DNA from: Skeletonema tropicum
Lineage: Eukaryota; Bacillariophyta; Thalassiosirophyceae; Thalassiosirales; Thalassiosiraceae
NCBI GenBank assembly: GCA_037178625.1
Contig: CM074136.1
Location: forward strand, 372,001 to 436,000
Length of the DNA: 64,000 nt
Direction: 5' to 3'
Shown here: positions 1 to 9,618 of the stretch, piece after piece
Position numbering within the stretch: position 1 is the stretch's first letter
How the letters are laid out: every line of letters starts with the position of its first letter
The notes under the pieces: model-generated
The model's database searches: none
Told to the model about the DNA's origin: nothing
The model's input: the letters and a program-made list of their open reading frames with translations, nothing else
Made by a program: the position numbers and the translations under genes

Positions 1-325
1 TCTTCTTTCCGGTCAGACTCGGACAAGAAGCTGAAGCAGATTGCACCTGTACATCACTGCCTATAATCATCTCAAGATATGCCCTCAGAAGTCTTACATG
101 TTCTCTTTCTCTGTGTATGCAACACTTTCCCTGTCAGCATTGCTTCCCATAAGATATCGATAGGAGGCTTCTTGTGAGCGTTCGGTCTTGATATGAATAC
201 TGCACGCCGAATTTATCCATGAGAAGAGCTATGATTTCATGCAGGGCGCTGCGCAAGCATGATGAAGGGTTGCGTTCCCTGTCTCATCCATGACGTCAAG
301 AGTGGATGTGTCAAGTCCCGCTCAG
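1..325 (-). pseudogene. Ankyrin-family C-terminal fragment, decayed and cut by the window edge
   Basis: Read on the minus strand this stretch matches the last third of the ankyrin genes at 578-2143 and 11706-13267: a repeat of the TLHHAC type, the segment with DRESVAYTESV, and the tail ending in LTGKK. The reading frame changes several times, including a stop just after the TLHHAC repeat, so the copy cannot code for the full C-terminus. The end of the gene lies outside the window. Upstream (beyond 325) the similarity stops abruptly and passes into a flanking block shared with other members of the family. It is a dead relative, not an exon of the next gene. Confidence 0.75.
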
Positions 326-394
326 TACCTAATTAAGCTATAGCAGAGTCGTGACGCTGAAATGCGGTGTGCAACTGGATGCCTTGCGTTAGTG

Positions 395-577
395 GATGGA
401 GAGAGAATACAATGAATGACGAAATAAGTTCAAGTTCGCTAACCCAGCTGCAGATTCTATGAAAGGTGGGGTGCTGTCATCTTGGCAACATAGAGGAATG
501 ATGATTAGTTCCTACATATCATTCACTATCATTCACTATGAAGACCACAAACCGCAGTATGTAGTTTACTGGGTTTG
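395..577. repeat. Conserved 3'-flank block of ankyrin genes (copy 1 of 3)
   Basis: The segment with GAGAGAATACAATGAATGACG, AAGTTCAAGTTCGCTAACCC and the stretch around TGATGATTAGT recurs downstream of the ankyrin genes at about 9450-9618 and 28940-29100. It directly follows the stop codon of the 578-2143 gene. The other two copies abut NTF2-like fragments, so the block is the remains of the spacer between an NTF2-like gene and an ankyrin gene that was duplicated as a unit. Confidence 0.7.
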
Positions 578-2143
578 CTAGTCATCACCCAATTTCCTCT
601 TCTTTCCAGTCGGCTTGGGACGCGGACAGGAAGCTGAATCAGATTGCGCCTGCAGACCAATGCGCATAGTAGTCTCAGGGTATGCCCTAAGAAGCCGATA
701 CACGCTCTCAGTGTATGCTACACTTTCCCTATCGCCATTGCTTTCCCATAAAAGATCAATAGGTAGCTTCCCGTCAACATTCCGTCTTGATACGGATACA
801 GCGTCAAATTTATCCAGCAGAAGCGCCATGGTGTCATACTTTGCACCACGGCAAGCATAATGAAGGGTGGTATTCCCTTGCCCATCAATTGTATTGAGTG
901 TGATATTATCAGCAAGGCTAACCATATACCCCACAACGCTAGCGGATTTATGATGTTCACATGCCACGTGCAAAGGTATCGCGCCACTATCGTCGAAGTT
1001 TCTTATCGCAGAAGGATTGCCTTTCACGAGCAGTTTGATTGAACCCAGCCTGACATTATTCTGAAGCGCTGTGTGCAAAGGAAGACGTCCATTGTCATCT
1101 GGTGTATTCATTAGGCGGAGATCTTTGGCTTGACGAGCATAGACTAACTCGCCGTTGAGGAATGATTGCACTTGCACATGATAGCGTTGGAAGGTTTCCG
1201 CATCAAAAATTAGTTCACCTTCGATAGCTTCGGGGTGTGCGTCGTACAATGTCTTAATAATTTCTAGCACAGTGTCAATGCAATCATTGAACACCGGATG
1301 ACCTGAGTGAATACAAGCAGAACAAAGCAGGGAGATTGTCCCTTGAAACTTCTGAAATTTCACTATGGGATCGCAATCCAGCAGGTATTGCACAATTTCC
1401 AAGGCACCAGTTACTAAATCTCTATCCATGATACGTCTCATTACATAGTGAATCGGATACATTTCATCTGTTGATGCATGATTGACGGCACCGGGGTAAA
1501 GTTTGTACAAATATTTGACTGTGGCAACATTGTTGTAACAACATGCATAATGGAGAGGCAGCATACCATCAGCATCAGCTATCTGTTCGGATCCAGGATA
1601 CACTTCAATTAACAGACGGCAAAAGTCGGTAGATCTAAACCTAACAGCATTGAGAATTGGGAGATGGCCGTCATTATCGGCATGTCTGACTGCTTCAGGG
1701 CACTTCTCGATTAGCAGCTTCAAAATTTCTACTGCTTCTGTTTCATTCGCCCCTTCATTCTCGCATAAACGATGAAGAGGCATGTCAAACTCAAGGTCTA
1801 CACTGCGAACAGTGGCGGGAGCTGCATCAATTAGAAGTTCTATTATCCCCCGTGTCATACTTTTGTTGCCGCATGCAGCATGGAGCGGCGTTATTCCCCT
1901 AATATCATTATAAGTTGCACTGGCAGCGGTAGGGAAATATTCCAGAAGGCATCGAATTATTTCCTCTGTTACTTGTTCATTGACGCATGCCCGGAAGAAG
2001 AAGAAATAATCTCTGATGATCGAATGATTATGGGGCGTCAATTCGTGCCGCTCAATTATTTCACTTAGCCCTTCCTTTGAAAGTGAGTCGGAGCTACAAT
2101 GCTTGAATAAATCCCTCACCAACGCTTTGGCTGATTCGTCCAT
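578..2143 (-). CDS. Ankyrin-repeat protein, 521 aa, intact
   Basis: The product has a predicted helical N-terminal region (residues 1-80, starting MDESAKALVRDLF) followed by about nine ankyrin repeats spread over residues 82-490. Typical repeat cores are GITPLHAACGN (83-93), DGMLPLHYAC (192-201), NGRLPLHTAL, SGAIPLHVAC and GNTTLHYACRG; most repeats end in a Pro as in many diatom ankyrin proteins. The C-terminus carries a basic patch, GKKRKLGDD, which could be a nuclear localisation signal (inference). No catalytic, membrane or signal segment is seen, so a protein-binding role inside the cell is the most that can be said. The MDESAK start is shared with the 9619-11223 paralogue. The frame is open throughout, and this appears to be one of three undamaged family members in the window (with 9619-11223 and 57153-58673). 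Confidence 0.9.
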   Translation of the reverse strand: MDESAKALVRDLFKHCSSDSLSKEGLSEIIERHELTPHNHSIIRDYFFFFRACVNEQVTEEIIRCLLEYFPTAASATYNDIRGITPLHAACGNKSMTRGIIELLIDAAPATVRSVDLEFDMPLHRLCENEGANETEAVEILKLLIEKCPEAVRHADNDGHLPILNAVRFRSTDFCRLLIEVYPGSEQIADADGMLPLHYACCYNNVATVKYLYKLYPGAVNHASTDEMYPIHYVMRRIMDRDLVTGALEIVQYLLDCDPIVKFQKFQGTISLLCSACIHSGHPVFNDCIDTVLEIIKTLYDAHPEAIEGELIFDAETFQRYHVQVQSFLNGELVYARQAKDLRLMNTPDDNGRLPLHTALQNNVRLGSIKLLVKGNPSAIRNFDDSGAIPLHVACEHHKSASVVGYMVSLADNITLNTIDGQGNTTLHYACRGAKYDTMALLLDKFDAVSVSRRNVDGKLPIDLLWESNGDRESVAYTESVYRLLRAYPETTMRIGLQAQSDSASCPRPKPTGKKRKLGDD

Positions 2144-2200
2144 CTTGCTTTGTACAGATTCAGCCCACGTGCTACTAACTTCATTTTTTTGTCATTAGGG

Positions 2201-3528
2201 GCGAGGTTATCGAACGCAAAAAAAGCTCCCATGGGACGACCACCTCCCATGGGAGGAAAAATCTCCCAGCAAATGTTCCCGCCAAAAATCGTCCCATGGG
2301 AGGCTCTCGCAGCAACTCCCAGCAACTGCCAGCAACTTCCAGCAACGGCCATGTTGTCAATGATAGCAGGTAGCGGCAGCGCACGACACCATGGCGTAGC
2401 AATGATGCCCCTTACCCTCAACGCCGCTGCAATATCCTCTTCATGAGGTCGTCTGCTACTACCGGCTGCCGTGACTACGTTTTGGTGACAGTGTGGTTAA
2501 CGTGATGAGGATAACTTTCCTTCTTCCACGTACGTGGGAAAACAAACTTTCCATCTTCGACGGCGATCGGCCACAATTTCATAAATCCATACTGCATGCA
2601 GCGTGTGAGGGATGACCAATTGATTCATTCGTGAGACAATGACTGCGGGAATCTTCCACAACTACGGCAGCGCACCCATCGAATCGATTTCTTCCATTGC
2701 GTTCTTCATTGTCAAAAAAATAAATATCTCAAGCAGTATCGGTCGCCGGCGGCTGTACAGGAAATCTTGATAGAATTGAGGGGAATGGCGACAGGAAATT
2801 TCAATTAGTCCGATAGTTATGTCGGTAGAGTGAGCAGCATATCGAAGAGATTCTGTTCTGCGTCTGCTAGTGGATTATCTGGTGTATTGCGGGAAATGCT
2901 CATTACAAGCAGACGATGAAATAAGGCGATTCATGGCGGAGAGGATGGATGGCCATATCCCTCTAGAGTTGCACCGAACAGGGCTTCAAAATGATGCTGC
3001 TACACTCACTATAGACATTATTAATAAGATAGTAGCAATGATCAAAATCGGTCGTTCCGTTTCCTTTCACACGAATTACTCGTCTTATCATCTACTTCAC
3101 GAGTAAAAAGCAATATCTTCTCCTCAAATAACATAATTCAGGACTAAAGCGTTGCCGAACCTAACCTATTGCAGCCATTGTCATCAGTAGAACTACCTAG
3201 TGACTTCCCCTCGACTCTCCACGAGCCTGTATCCTGCATCACCGTCCACGGACCCTCCTTCTTCTTGAGAATTTACGATTATCTGACTGAACATTATCAA
3301 TCTTACCGCTATTGTTGCTGTTACCGGTCGAAAAGTGATGAGGTAGATCAGCAATGACATGTTATTAATCGTGCCACGAGAGCCAAAGTTTGCTGGGAGT
3401 TGTCGTGGGAGGTGTCGTTTTTTTCGATAGCCTGACCCACTCCCATCCCATGTCCCATCAACGTTCCCGCCATTTATTTGATGGGAGATGGGAGCTGGGA
3501 GGGGCAAATGGGAGCTCGATAACCTCGC
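2201..3528. mobile_element. Possible inverted-repeat element upstream of the ankyrin gene
   Basis: A perfect 13-bp inverted repeat, GCGAGGTTATCGA at 2201-2213 and its reverse complement at 3516-3528, bounds 1.3 kb. Just inside both ends are runs of CCCATGGGAG-type palindromes and CTCCCA/TGGGAG motifs, with CAGCAACT repeats near 2308-2345. The left flank reads GTCATTAGGG and the right flank GTCATAGTGC, which is suggestive of a target duplication but not an exact one. No transposase is recognisable; an open stretch at 2870-3106 (+) has no known motif. The left end lies about 60 bp upstream of the start codon of the 578-2143 gene, so it may have replaced that gene's promoter. Confidence 0.4.
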
Positions 3529-3583
3529 GTCATAGTGCTTGGTGCTTGTTTGAAAAACGAACAACGGTTCACGGCAATGGTTA

Positions 3584-5124
3584 GCCGTCGTTCCATTTTT
3601 GAGACCATTTGGTCTCAAAATCGATTTTGGCCGGTTCGCGCACTTCGTCTCCAAATTTTTTGAGACCAAATGGTCTCAAAAATGCACTCGACGATGTTCA
3701 GTCATTACTACGCCAATACTATGCCGATCCCCTCCGTTCAAAGACCAGTATTATTCCATTCAGTTAGTATAGAGTGCATCTGCAACTTGGGTTGACCACA
3801 TTCCATCCACTCACCGAGATAATAGGGGTGTCTAATCAGTTGCATCGGTGTCGTCGGGCGGCAAATTGAATCAAAAATCACACATCTCACAAAAAGCATC
3901 CCCACCATGATGCATCACATGGCAATATCAGCCATGAAATGAACAATAACAACAACTCCAACTTCCTGTTCACCTCAAAATTTTGTGCTGAATCCATTTT
4001 TGAGGTCGGTGGGGCCTGAATCTCAACAACTACGGCTGTATAACGACGTGAACACTATACATGTAAATTCGGCACATTCGACATCACCAGAACCGACCTC
4101 AAATATTTATACCGACGCAAATTCGATGCCACCAAGCAATAATAACTGATACTATATGCGTATGCCGAAGTAATGATGACTTGTTAGCCGCTGAATTGCC
4201 CAGAGAGTTGAGGACATCACGTACTCGCTGCGCAGCGGCCAGCGGCATGTGTATGGAGAGCATGCCGATCACCAACTTGGCCGCTGTGTCTGGGGCAACA
4301 ATTGATGCAATGGAGTCACCAAACGTCACCCCTCGTCCCAACCATATAATAAGTGGCAAATGGTGTGATATTCCCGCTAGATCATGTCATAGAACTCCCC
4401 AAACACTATGTCAACGAAGTCATCTCATAACAACAAACAACAGGGCATATAATCAATAAAATAAAGAGGAATTAACCATTTCAAGTAGCTCAAGATTCCC
4501 CAAATATGACATTTATATATATATATAGTGAAATACAAGTGTCTCCTCCAGTGTATCATGCCTAACATGGCCAAAGTAGAGGTGAAGTGAGTGTAATATG
4601 ATGATTTTATGCACCTAATGGTGAGTATTATTTCTCTTCACAGACGATGATATCAAGCAATCCCCGATAGGCACACCTCGCCAATAGTATTAACTTTGGG
4701 ATATTAATCGCGTCATAGGTGTATTCGTTGCGTGTGTGGCGTTGGGGGTGTAGGAGCAGAGGTCATCCTGGAGAGCATCCTGTTTTGCTCAGAATTGGAG
4801 GCAGGAGGGAAAAGAGGCCAGAGTGAAGGGGCCTCTGTAGAGTATTCACATAGGAATTCAGTAATGGTCTCAAAAATGGTCTCAAAAAATGTAGCCAATT
4901 TTGATGATCACAGACCATGTCGATCATGGCCATACGACGCCATAGTAAAGGCATTTACAGCACTGTAGTGACCAGATATGAACCCAAACATTTTAGGCGA
5001 TGGTATTAGCCAAAATTTAATGTGCCGGCACTAGCTCTAACACCGCTGGAACCCTCTAAACTAAGGTGCTCAAAAGTGGTGTTTTTTGAGACCATTTTGG
5101 AGACCATTTTGACGGAACGACGGT
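3584..5124. mobile_element. TA-flanked inverted-repeat element (MITE-like), 1.54 kb
   Basis: The ends CCGTCGTTCC (from 3585) and GGAACGACGG (to 5123) are inverted copies, each flanked by TA (3582-3583 and 5125-5126), the target duplication of Tc1/mariner-type elements. Inside each end are clustered GAGACCA/TGGTCTC motifs: TTGAGACCATTTGGTCTCAA near 3600, a second palindrome near 3658-3682, direct copies at 4865-4888 and inverted ones at 5086-5107. No transposase is seen. A minus-strand open stretch at 4099-4359 reads protein-like but was not recognised and may be a captured gene piece. The rest of the interior, including a short (TA)n run near 4515, shows nothing else. Confidence 0.55.
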
Positions 5125-5654
5125 TAGTCTCTGCTGGAAAATTCCAGGGAGATTTGTCCGAATTCGAGAAGAATTCGTGAGGGGAAGGCTTGAATTCGTA
5201 AGCCCCCAAGGTAAAAGAAGTTATCCATTCTCTGAAACCTATGTATAAAGCGTAAAGCCCCACACACAAAGTCGGAGAGAAAAAGAATTTTACAATTACA
5301 CCAAGTCCGTGAAAAATAAGAAACAAAATCTGCTACGATTTACTCTAAATAACTATTTCCCCATGTGCCTCTGAGTCCTTGCGCCTGATCCAATTGTTCC
5401 AATTCAGCCACTAGTATCAATTGCGCATTACACTTAGATTAATGGTAAGTTCTTTGCTGTTGCTGTCTTGATCCTTGTCTTGTAATCACCAATCCGGTTT
5501 CCCATGCCAAGAATAGTAGTTCCAGTGGCTCTCTTACTTGGTACGAATTCATTTAACTGACCATGACACTCACTAACTATTTCGTCTGCTGCAACTCATG
5601 ACAGTTCTTGCACGTCGAACGATGCCAACATTAGCCTGCACCTCTGCATTGCGT

Positions 5655-6545
5655 TCAGCAACTTTGACCTATGTAGTACTGGGAGGAGTTCTTATCACCA
5701 GCATGTCCAGTAAGCGCAGAGTGGAAGAAGTAATTCATATCTTTGTGCTTGGTTGCTTGATTGATCCCCCCTTGACGGAGAGACTTGGCGGAATAATACT
5801 TCAGGACAGCCTCGGGTGATGCAGATCGGATATTTTCAGTGACAAGCGTTGTCGCACCCTCATCTTTCCTCCCAGAAAGCAATGGAAACACAACCTGTTC
5901 CAATCCACTATTTTTTTGAGTTGGACCTTCGTTAAAGACCATCTTCACACAAAGCAAACATACCCATGGTGCAATACCAATCTTTGAACCACTTTTCATC
6001 GGCCACTCGTGCCATTGCGTAACCTTGGATCGTTTTCTTCTCCTTCCATGGAGTGTTCGTCACATTCCACAAACAATCGAAGTACCAGTCTCTGAACGTT
6101 TGAAATTTTGCCTTCCCTCCCCTTCCAATTGCCTCGGCGATAGAGTGAATGATGGCTACAAACTATAATTTTTCTCCCCATCGTCGGCATTTGTGATTAG
6201 GTGAATAAATATGTGCTGCAGATCACATAGGCGATGCGGATATTTGCCTTCCTCGTCATCCAAGGAGGATATCCCAATCATGCCATCGCCACATACAACA
6301 GATGAAATAATTTCAATTGGATCTCTTTTTTGACACCAGGTTTTAAATTCTTCCAAAACTCCGGCACGGCCTTTTTGTCGTTCCGGTTGAGGTCCTTCCA
6401 ATCGAGATGATCAGGATAGTCTTCTCTGAGGTATTTAATGATCTTCCCAATGTACGTCTCGAGGACTGCTGATGTCACTAGGCGATTACTGTCGCTGTTC
6501 CGCAGACGTTGCAGATTTTCATCAAAGTTGATGGGGATAAATCGT
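5655..6545 (-). pseudogene. Tyrosine recombinase remnant (Crypton-like)
   Basis: Several minus-strand frames, broken by stops and frameshifts, give segments of one protein. The upstream part (about 6540-6280) reads NFDENLQRLRNSDSN and then ETYIGKIIKYLREDYPDHLD, an N-terminal SAM-like region. The downstream part (about 5830-5655) has YYSAKSLRQGGI, then LTGHAGDKNSSQYYIG. The Arg of SLRQG, the His of TGHAG and the Tyr of QYY are spaced as the box-II Arg, His and nucleophilic Tyr of tyrosine recombinases. From family knowledge, the AKSLRRG-type motif with a GHS...Y ending occurs in Crypton-like recombinases of diatoms. The reading frame is not continuous and no ATG is present at the N-terminal part, so it is inactive. 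A homology search against Crypton recombinases would settle the assignment. Confidence 0.55.
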
Positions 6546-7033
6546 GACGCTGTAAGCCTGCAAAGATCATAACGATAGATTTTGGATCGACAAGCTCTTC
6601 CAGTTTATGTCTGCAGGGCGATCACGAGACTTTCGATATGCAACCCACAGTCTGAATGCAGACTGGTCGTTCGAAGGGTACCAATTAATTGCTTCGCCGA
6701 GCTTGCGTTGGCCTCGGGGGACTGAGCCGCCGCCGCCGCCGCACTAGGCGGCGTCCTAATACACCGCTTTAGCGGATGATAAAGCGGAGGTTATTGTTTC
6801 GAACTCTCAATCTCATGGTGGACAGTAGAGTAGTGATTCTTTTCGGCCATCATCTTGATAGTGGTAGTCTCTCGAAAAAGTTGGTGGTTATTTGTGTATT
6901 ATCGTGGTTATTTTGACGAAATAACGGGGAAAACAGCCTCACCAAACACCCGGCTAAAATTCGCCACTTCGTGGCGGGAGACGGCGAATTGAAATTCGCG
7001 TCTTCGACGCGACGCGAATTCGGGCAAAATTCC
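6546..7033. other. No gene recognised; GC-rich palindromes
   Basis: The interval between the recombinase remnant and the hAT element holds a (GCC)n run at 6731-6745 next to GGCGGCG, a CCGCTTTAGCGG palindrome near 6764-6776, and a cluster of short palindromes around 6960-7020 (TTCGCCACTTCGTGGCG, GCGAATT repeats, TCGACGCGACGCG). These look like ends of small elements but no pair of termini with a target duplication was found. Confidence 0.4.
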
Positions 7034-7041
7034 AATTTTTC

Positions 7042-8520
7042 TCTAGAGGTTGGTCTCGTCTCGACTCGGCCGAGACGAGACGGGATTTTTTGGGTCGAGA
7101 CAGGTGTCTCGTCTCGGCACCCTCTGTCTCGGAGCATTTCGGGATTTTTTGTATCACTTTCTCACAGCCAACCATGACGAAGAACAATTCGTTTCTGCGG
7201 CTACTTCTGATTTCATCAGCACGATTCCAATCTCACATCATAACAAGACTCCCTTTGACACCGTTGGGTGCGTTCACAGGACTTGTTCATTGGAGTTTGA
7301 TTATTTTTTTGATCAACTCATTATCTTCATCTATCATCTATTCTGAAATCATGGTCGATGCTATCACCGATGCCGATGCAGCTTCTACTGCCAGCAGGAA
7401 CGAATCGTTGGAATCGTCGGGTGACGAAGACGATGATGTCAAATGCAAAGAGCGAAAACCATCGGAATCTTCGAGCGACGAAGAAGATTGGGATGACAAA
7501 TGCATTTGCAAACATTGGAAGGGTGATAGTCCGATGTGTAGTAACCAAGACACAAGCAGTTGAGAAAGTTTGCAATCCGTATGAATGGAGCACATGAGGA
7601 TTGGGCGCATGCATATTGCACAGACCATGTTTTTCATTGTAATGCAGTTCTGGCTTTTGAAGGTAAGTAGTAATTGAACATCATTGCCATTATTGAATAT
7701 GAATTGACTCGACCTTGTCTAATAAGTTGATGCAACTCATCAAAGATCTTATAGTTGATGTCGAGAAGGAGGCTAATACAAATACAAATGATAATGGTGG
7801 TGAAGGTGGAAGTATTGCAGTACCGCAAGTATCTTTTAAATCAGAAGACACGAGCTTCGCTTTCTTGGGTGCATTTGACTTCGACGACGATGCAGCAGCA
7901 AATGATGACGAATTGACTGATGACAATATTCGGATCCGATGTGAAGCCCAGCTGCAGCTTACGAACTCCTGGAGCAAATGCCGATGCAAGATGGAGAAAG
8001 AAAGTTTAATGATCCATTGAAGCGTTGGAAACAAATCGCTCACCAATTCCCTGAACTTGCAACACTTGCACGAGAGTACCTGTGAGATATTCCAGCAACG
8101 TCCGCTCCCTTGGAAAGAATCTCGAGCAGGGCAGCTAGAGTAATTACAGCAAAGCGATCTTGCATTGATCCCATTGTTACTTGCCGCATCGATGCATCAT
8201 GTTTGTTGAAGAAAATACAAGCCTCATCCGCAAAAATTGGGATGAACTCATGCCAGATGTCCCTTTGAATGAGTTTCTACTCCCTCCTTCTTTTGAGGAC
8301 AAGGATGAGAGTGGGGATCCAATTGATGCTGGCCAGAACAATGAGTACTAAGTTGTCTAAAGAGTCCATAGTAGATAGTTATTTGTTGGTTTTGCCCCTT
8401 TTAATCATTGCTAACCTTCTTCAATGAAAATCTCGAGATATCCCGGGATCTCGTCTCGACGGACCCTGTCTCGGCTCGAATCTCGGGACAGTGCCGAGAC
8501 CGAGACGAGACCAACCTCTA
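7042..8520 (+). mobile_element. hAT-family transposon, deletion derivative
   Basis: The element has terminal inverted repeats TAGAGGTTGGTCTCGTCTCG (left, from 7044) and the complementary right end finishing at 8520, and an 8-bp target duplication AATTTTTC at 7034-7041 and 8521-8528, diagnostic of the hAT superfamily; the left end has two extra bases (TC). The TIRs continue into GAGACGAG-rich inverted motifs (7066-7140 and 8430-8510). The interior encodes remnants of a hAT transposase ending in a recognisable dimerisation domain (see the next entry). At 1.48 kb it is shorter than a complete hAT element (usually 2.5-5 kb), so the catalytic middle has been lost. Confidence 0.8.
7351..8351 (+). 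pseudogene. hAT transposase remnant with C-terminal dimerisation domain
   Basis: The 5' part (from 7351) encodes an acidic N-terminal region with SSGDEDDD and SSSDEEDW, then a Cys/His-rich piece (CICKHWKGDSPMC). After a gap and frame changes the 3' part (about 8010-8350) reads LKRWKQIAHQFPELATLARE, then a stop, then DIPATSAPLERISSRAARVI and TAKRSCIDP, followed in another frame by LIRKNWDELMPD. The order W...FP.L..LAR.YL..PATSAP.ER.FS.AGR is the hallmark of the hAT C-terminal dimerisation domain (Pfam Dimer_Tnp_hAT). The in-frame TGA after LAREYL and the missing DDE core show it is non-functional. It could still supply the acidic N-terminal protein if transcribed. Confidence 0.7.
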
Positions 8521-8528
8521 AATTTTTC

Positions 8529-9215
8529 CATATTTGTGTCACAAACAATGACGAAATGCGCTGATATCGTGTCTTTTAATGTGTCGTTATACTATTCTGT
8601 TACAGAAGTGGAGAAATAACGAGCCCTTGCGCGAGAGAGACGTAACCATCATTTTCAAACGTAGCTGAACCATCGTGCCAGAAGGGCTCCCAAGAGATCC
8701 CAAGCATGCAGTAAGTATGCATCATCCGGCATCTTTGATCCTGGACTTTCTCGTCTTTACATCGAATCCTCTATTCTGAAAATCGAGCGTCACTTTGCGG
8801 CATTGCTTTTGAAAAGCATGGTGTTGATCTCCCTCTGATGGACACAGGGAGTCTTCCTGAGCTCCTTAAGTAGTGCTTAAAGGAGACGATTTTGTTCGAC
8901 ACGTTACAAGAAGCATTTTTGTTACCAATGATGGCGATACACAATTCATCAAGCCCAAATATATCGAGCTATTTAAACTAATCCTGGCCAGGAGACTATT
9001 TAGGTCTTCTGGCTTGGAGTGCGATCTGAGAAATAGTTGTGGAGGCAGTATATGAGCACTATTAATGCTACCGACACAGCACACATGTTGGTTAGTCATA
9101 ATTTCGCCCCTAGAGGGCTAATCAGACGTACTTCTTTAAAATTTCTGTTATATTATTATATCGAGCTAATTTAACTTCTATGTTAATGTATGTATCTACT
9201 GATAACTTACAATTT
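8529..9215. other. Spacer with pieces of older repeats
   Basis: Nothing codes convincingly here. The piece at about 8787-8850 (CGGCATTGCTTTTGAAA onward) recurs at 28690-28735, next to the other NTF2-like fragment. The piece at about 9010-9165 is a dispersed repeat listed separately. The region appears to be the decayed upstream part of the duplicated NTF2-ankyrin unit. Confidence 0.4.
9010..9165 (+). repeat. Dispersed repeat, copy 1
   Basis: A 150-bp segment starting GGAGTGCGATCTGAGAAA, passing through TTGGTTAGTCATAATTTCGC and ending in ACTTCTTTAAAATTTC, also occurs in inverted orientation at about 49893-50075. No termini or target duplication were identified, so its class is unknown. Confidence 0.6.
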
Positions 9216-9465
9216 CAGTACTTATGCTCTCCGGAGCGAACCAACTTGTGCCCAGGAAACGTAGCATATGCTGCCACCGAATGCTCGTGAGGCTCGATCT
9301 TGAGCAACTTAGAACCATCAATTGTTCCACGAGAGTATCCAACTACATCGATATCCTTGTTGATCACACGGATGCCAGCTCAAATTTCAATAGAAAAATC
9401 CTCATACCAGATTCAGCAAATGCTTGCAAACGTTCCTTCCATTGGGCCTTGCTGAGGAGATAGAA
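9215..9465 (-). pseudogene. NTF2-like domain fragment (C-terminal domain copy)
   Basis: The minus strand matches the second domain of the intact gene at 30991-31889 (for example the parts coding GYSCG, SKLLKIEPHEHS and AAYA). Relative to that gene it has a deletion of about 35 bp in the middle (the DDVHFEAG region) and frame shifts, and lacks the first domain. It lies directly 5' of the flank block and the ankyrin gene at 9619. It is a broken copy left by segmental duplication. Confidence 0.7.
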
Positions 9466-9618
9466 TACAAAGAATGACGAATCAAGTTCAAGTTCGCTAA
9501 CCCAGCTGCAGATTCTAAAGACGGGATGCTGTCATGTTGGCAACATACCTTACAAGATTGATGATTAGTACATTTCATTCACTATGAAGACCATTAACTG
9601 CAGTGGTTGACTGGTCTG

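Noticed and set aside
615..860. Plus-strand frames inside the ankyrin genes (also at 9707, 11779, 18743, 29183)
   Set aside because: They recur at the same place in each paralogue because they are shadows of the conserved minus-strand ankyrin coding sequence.
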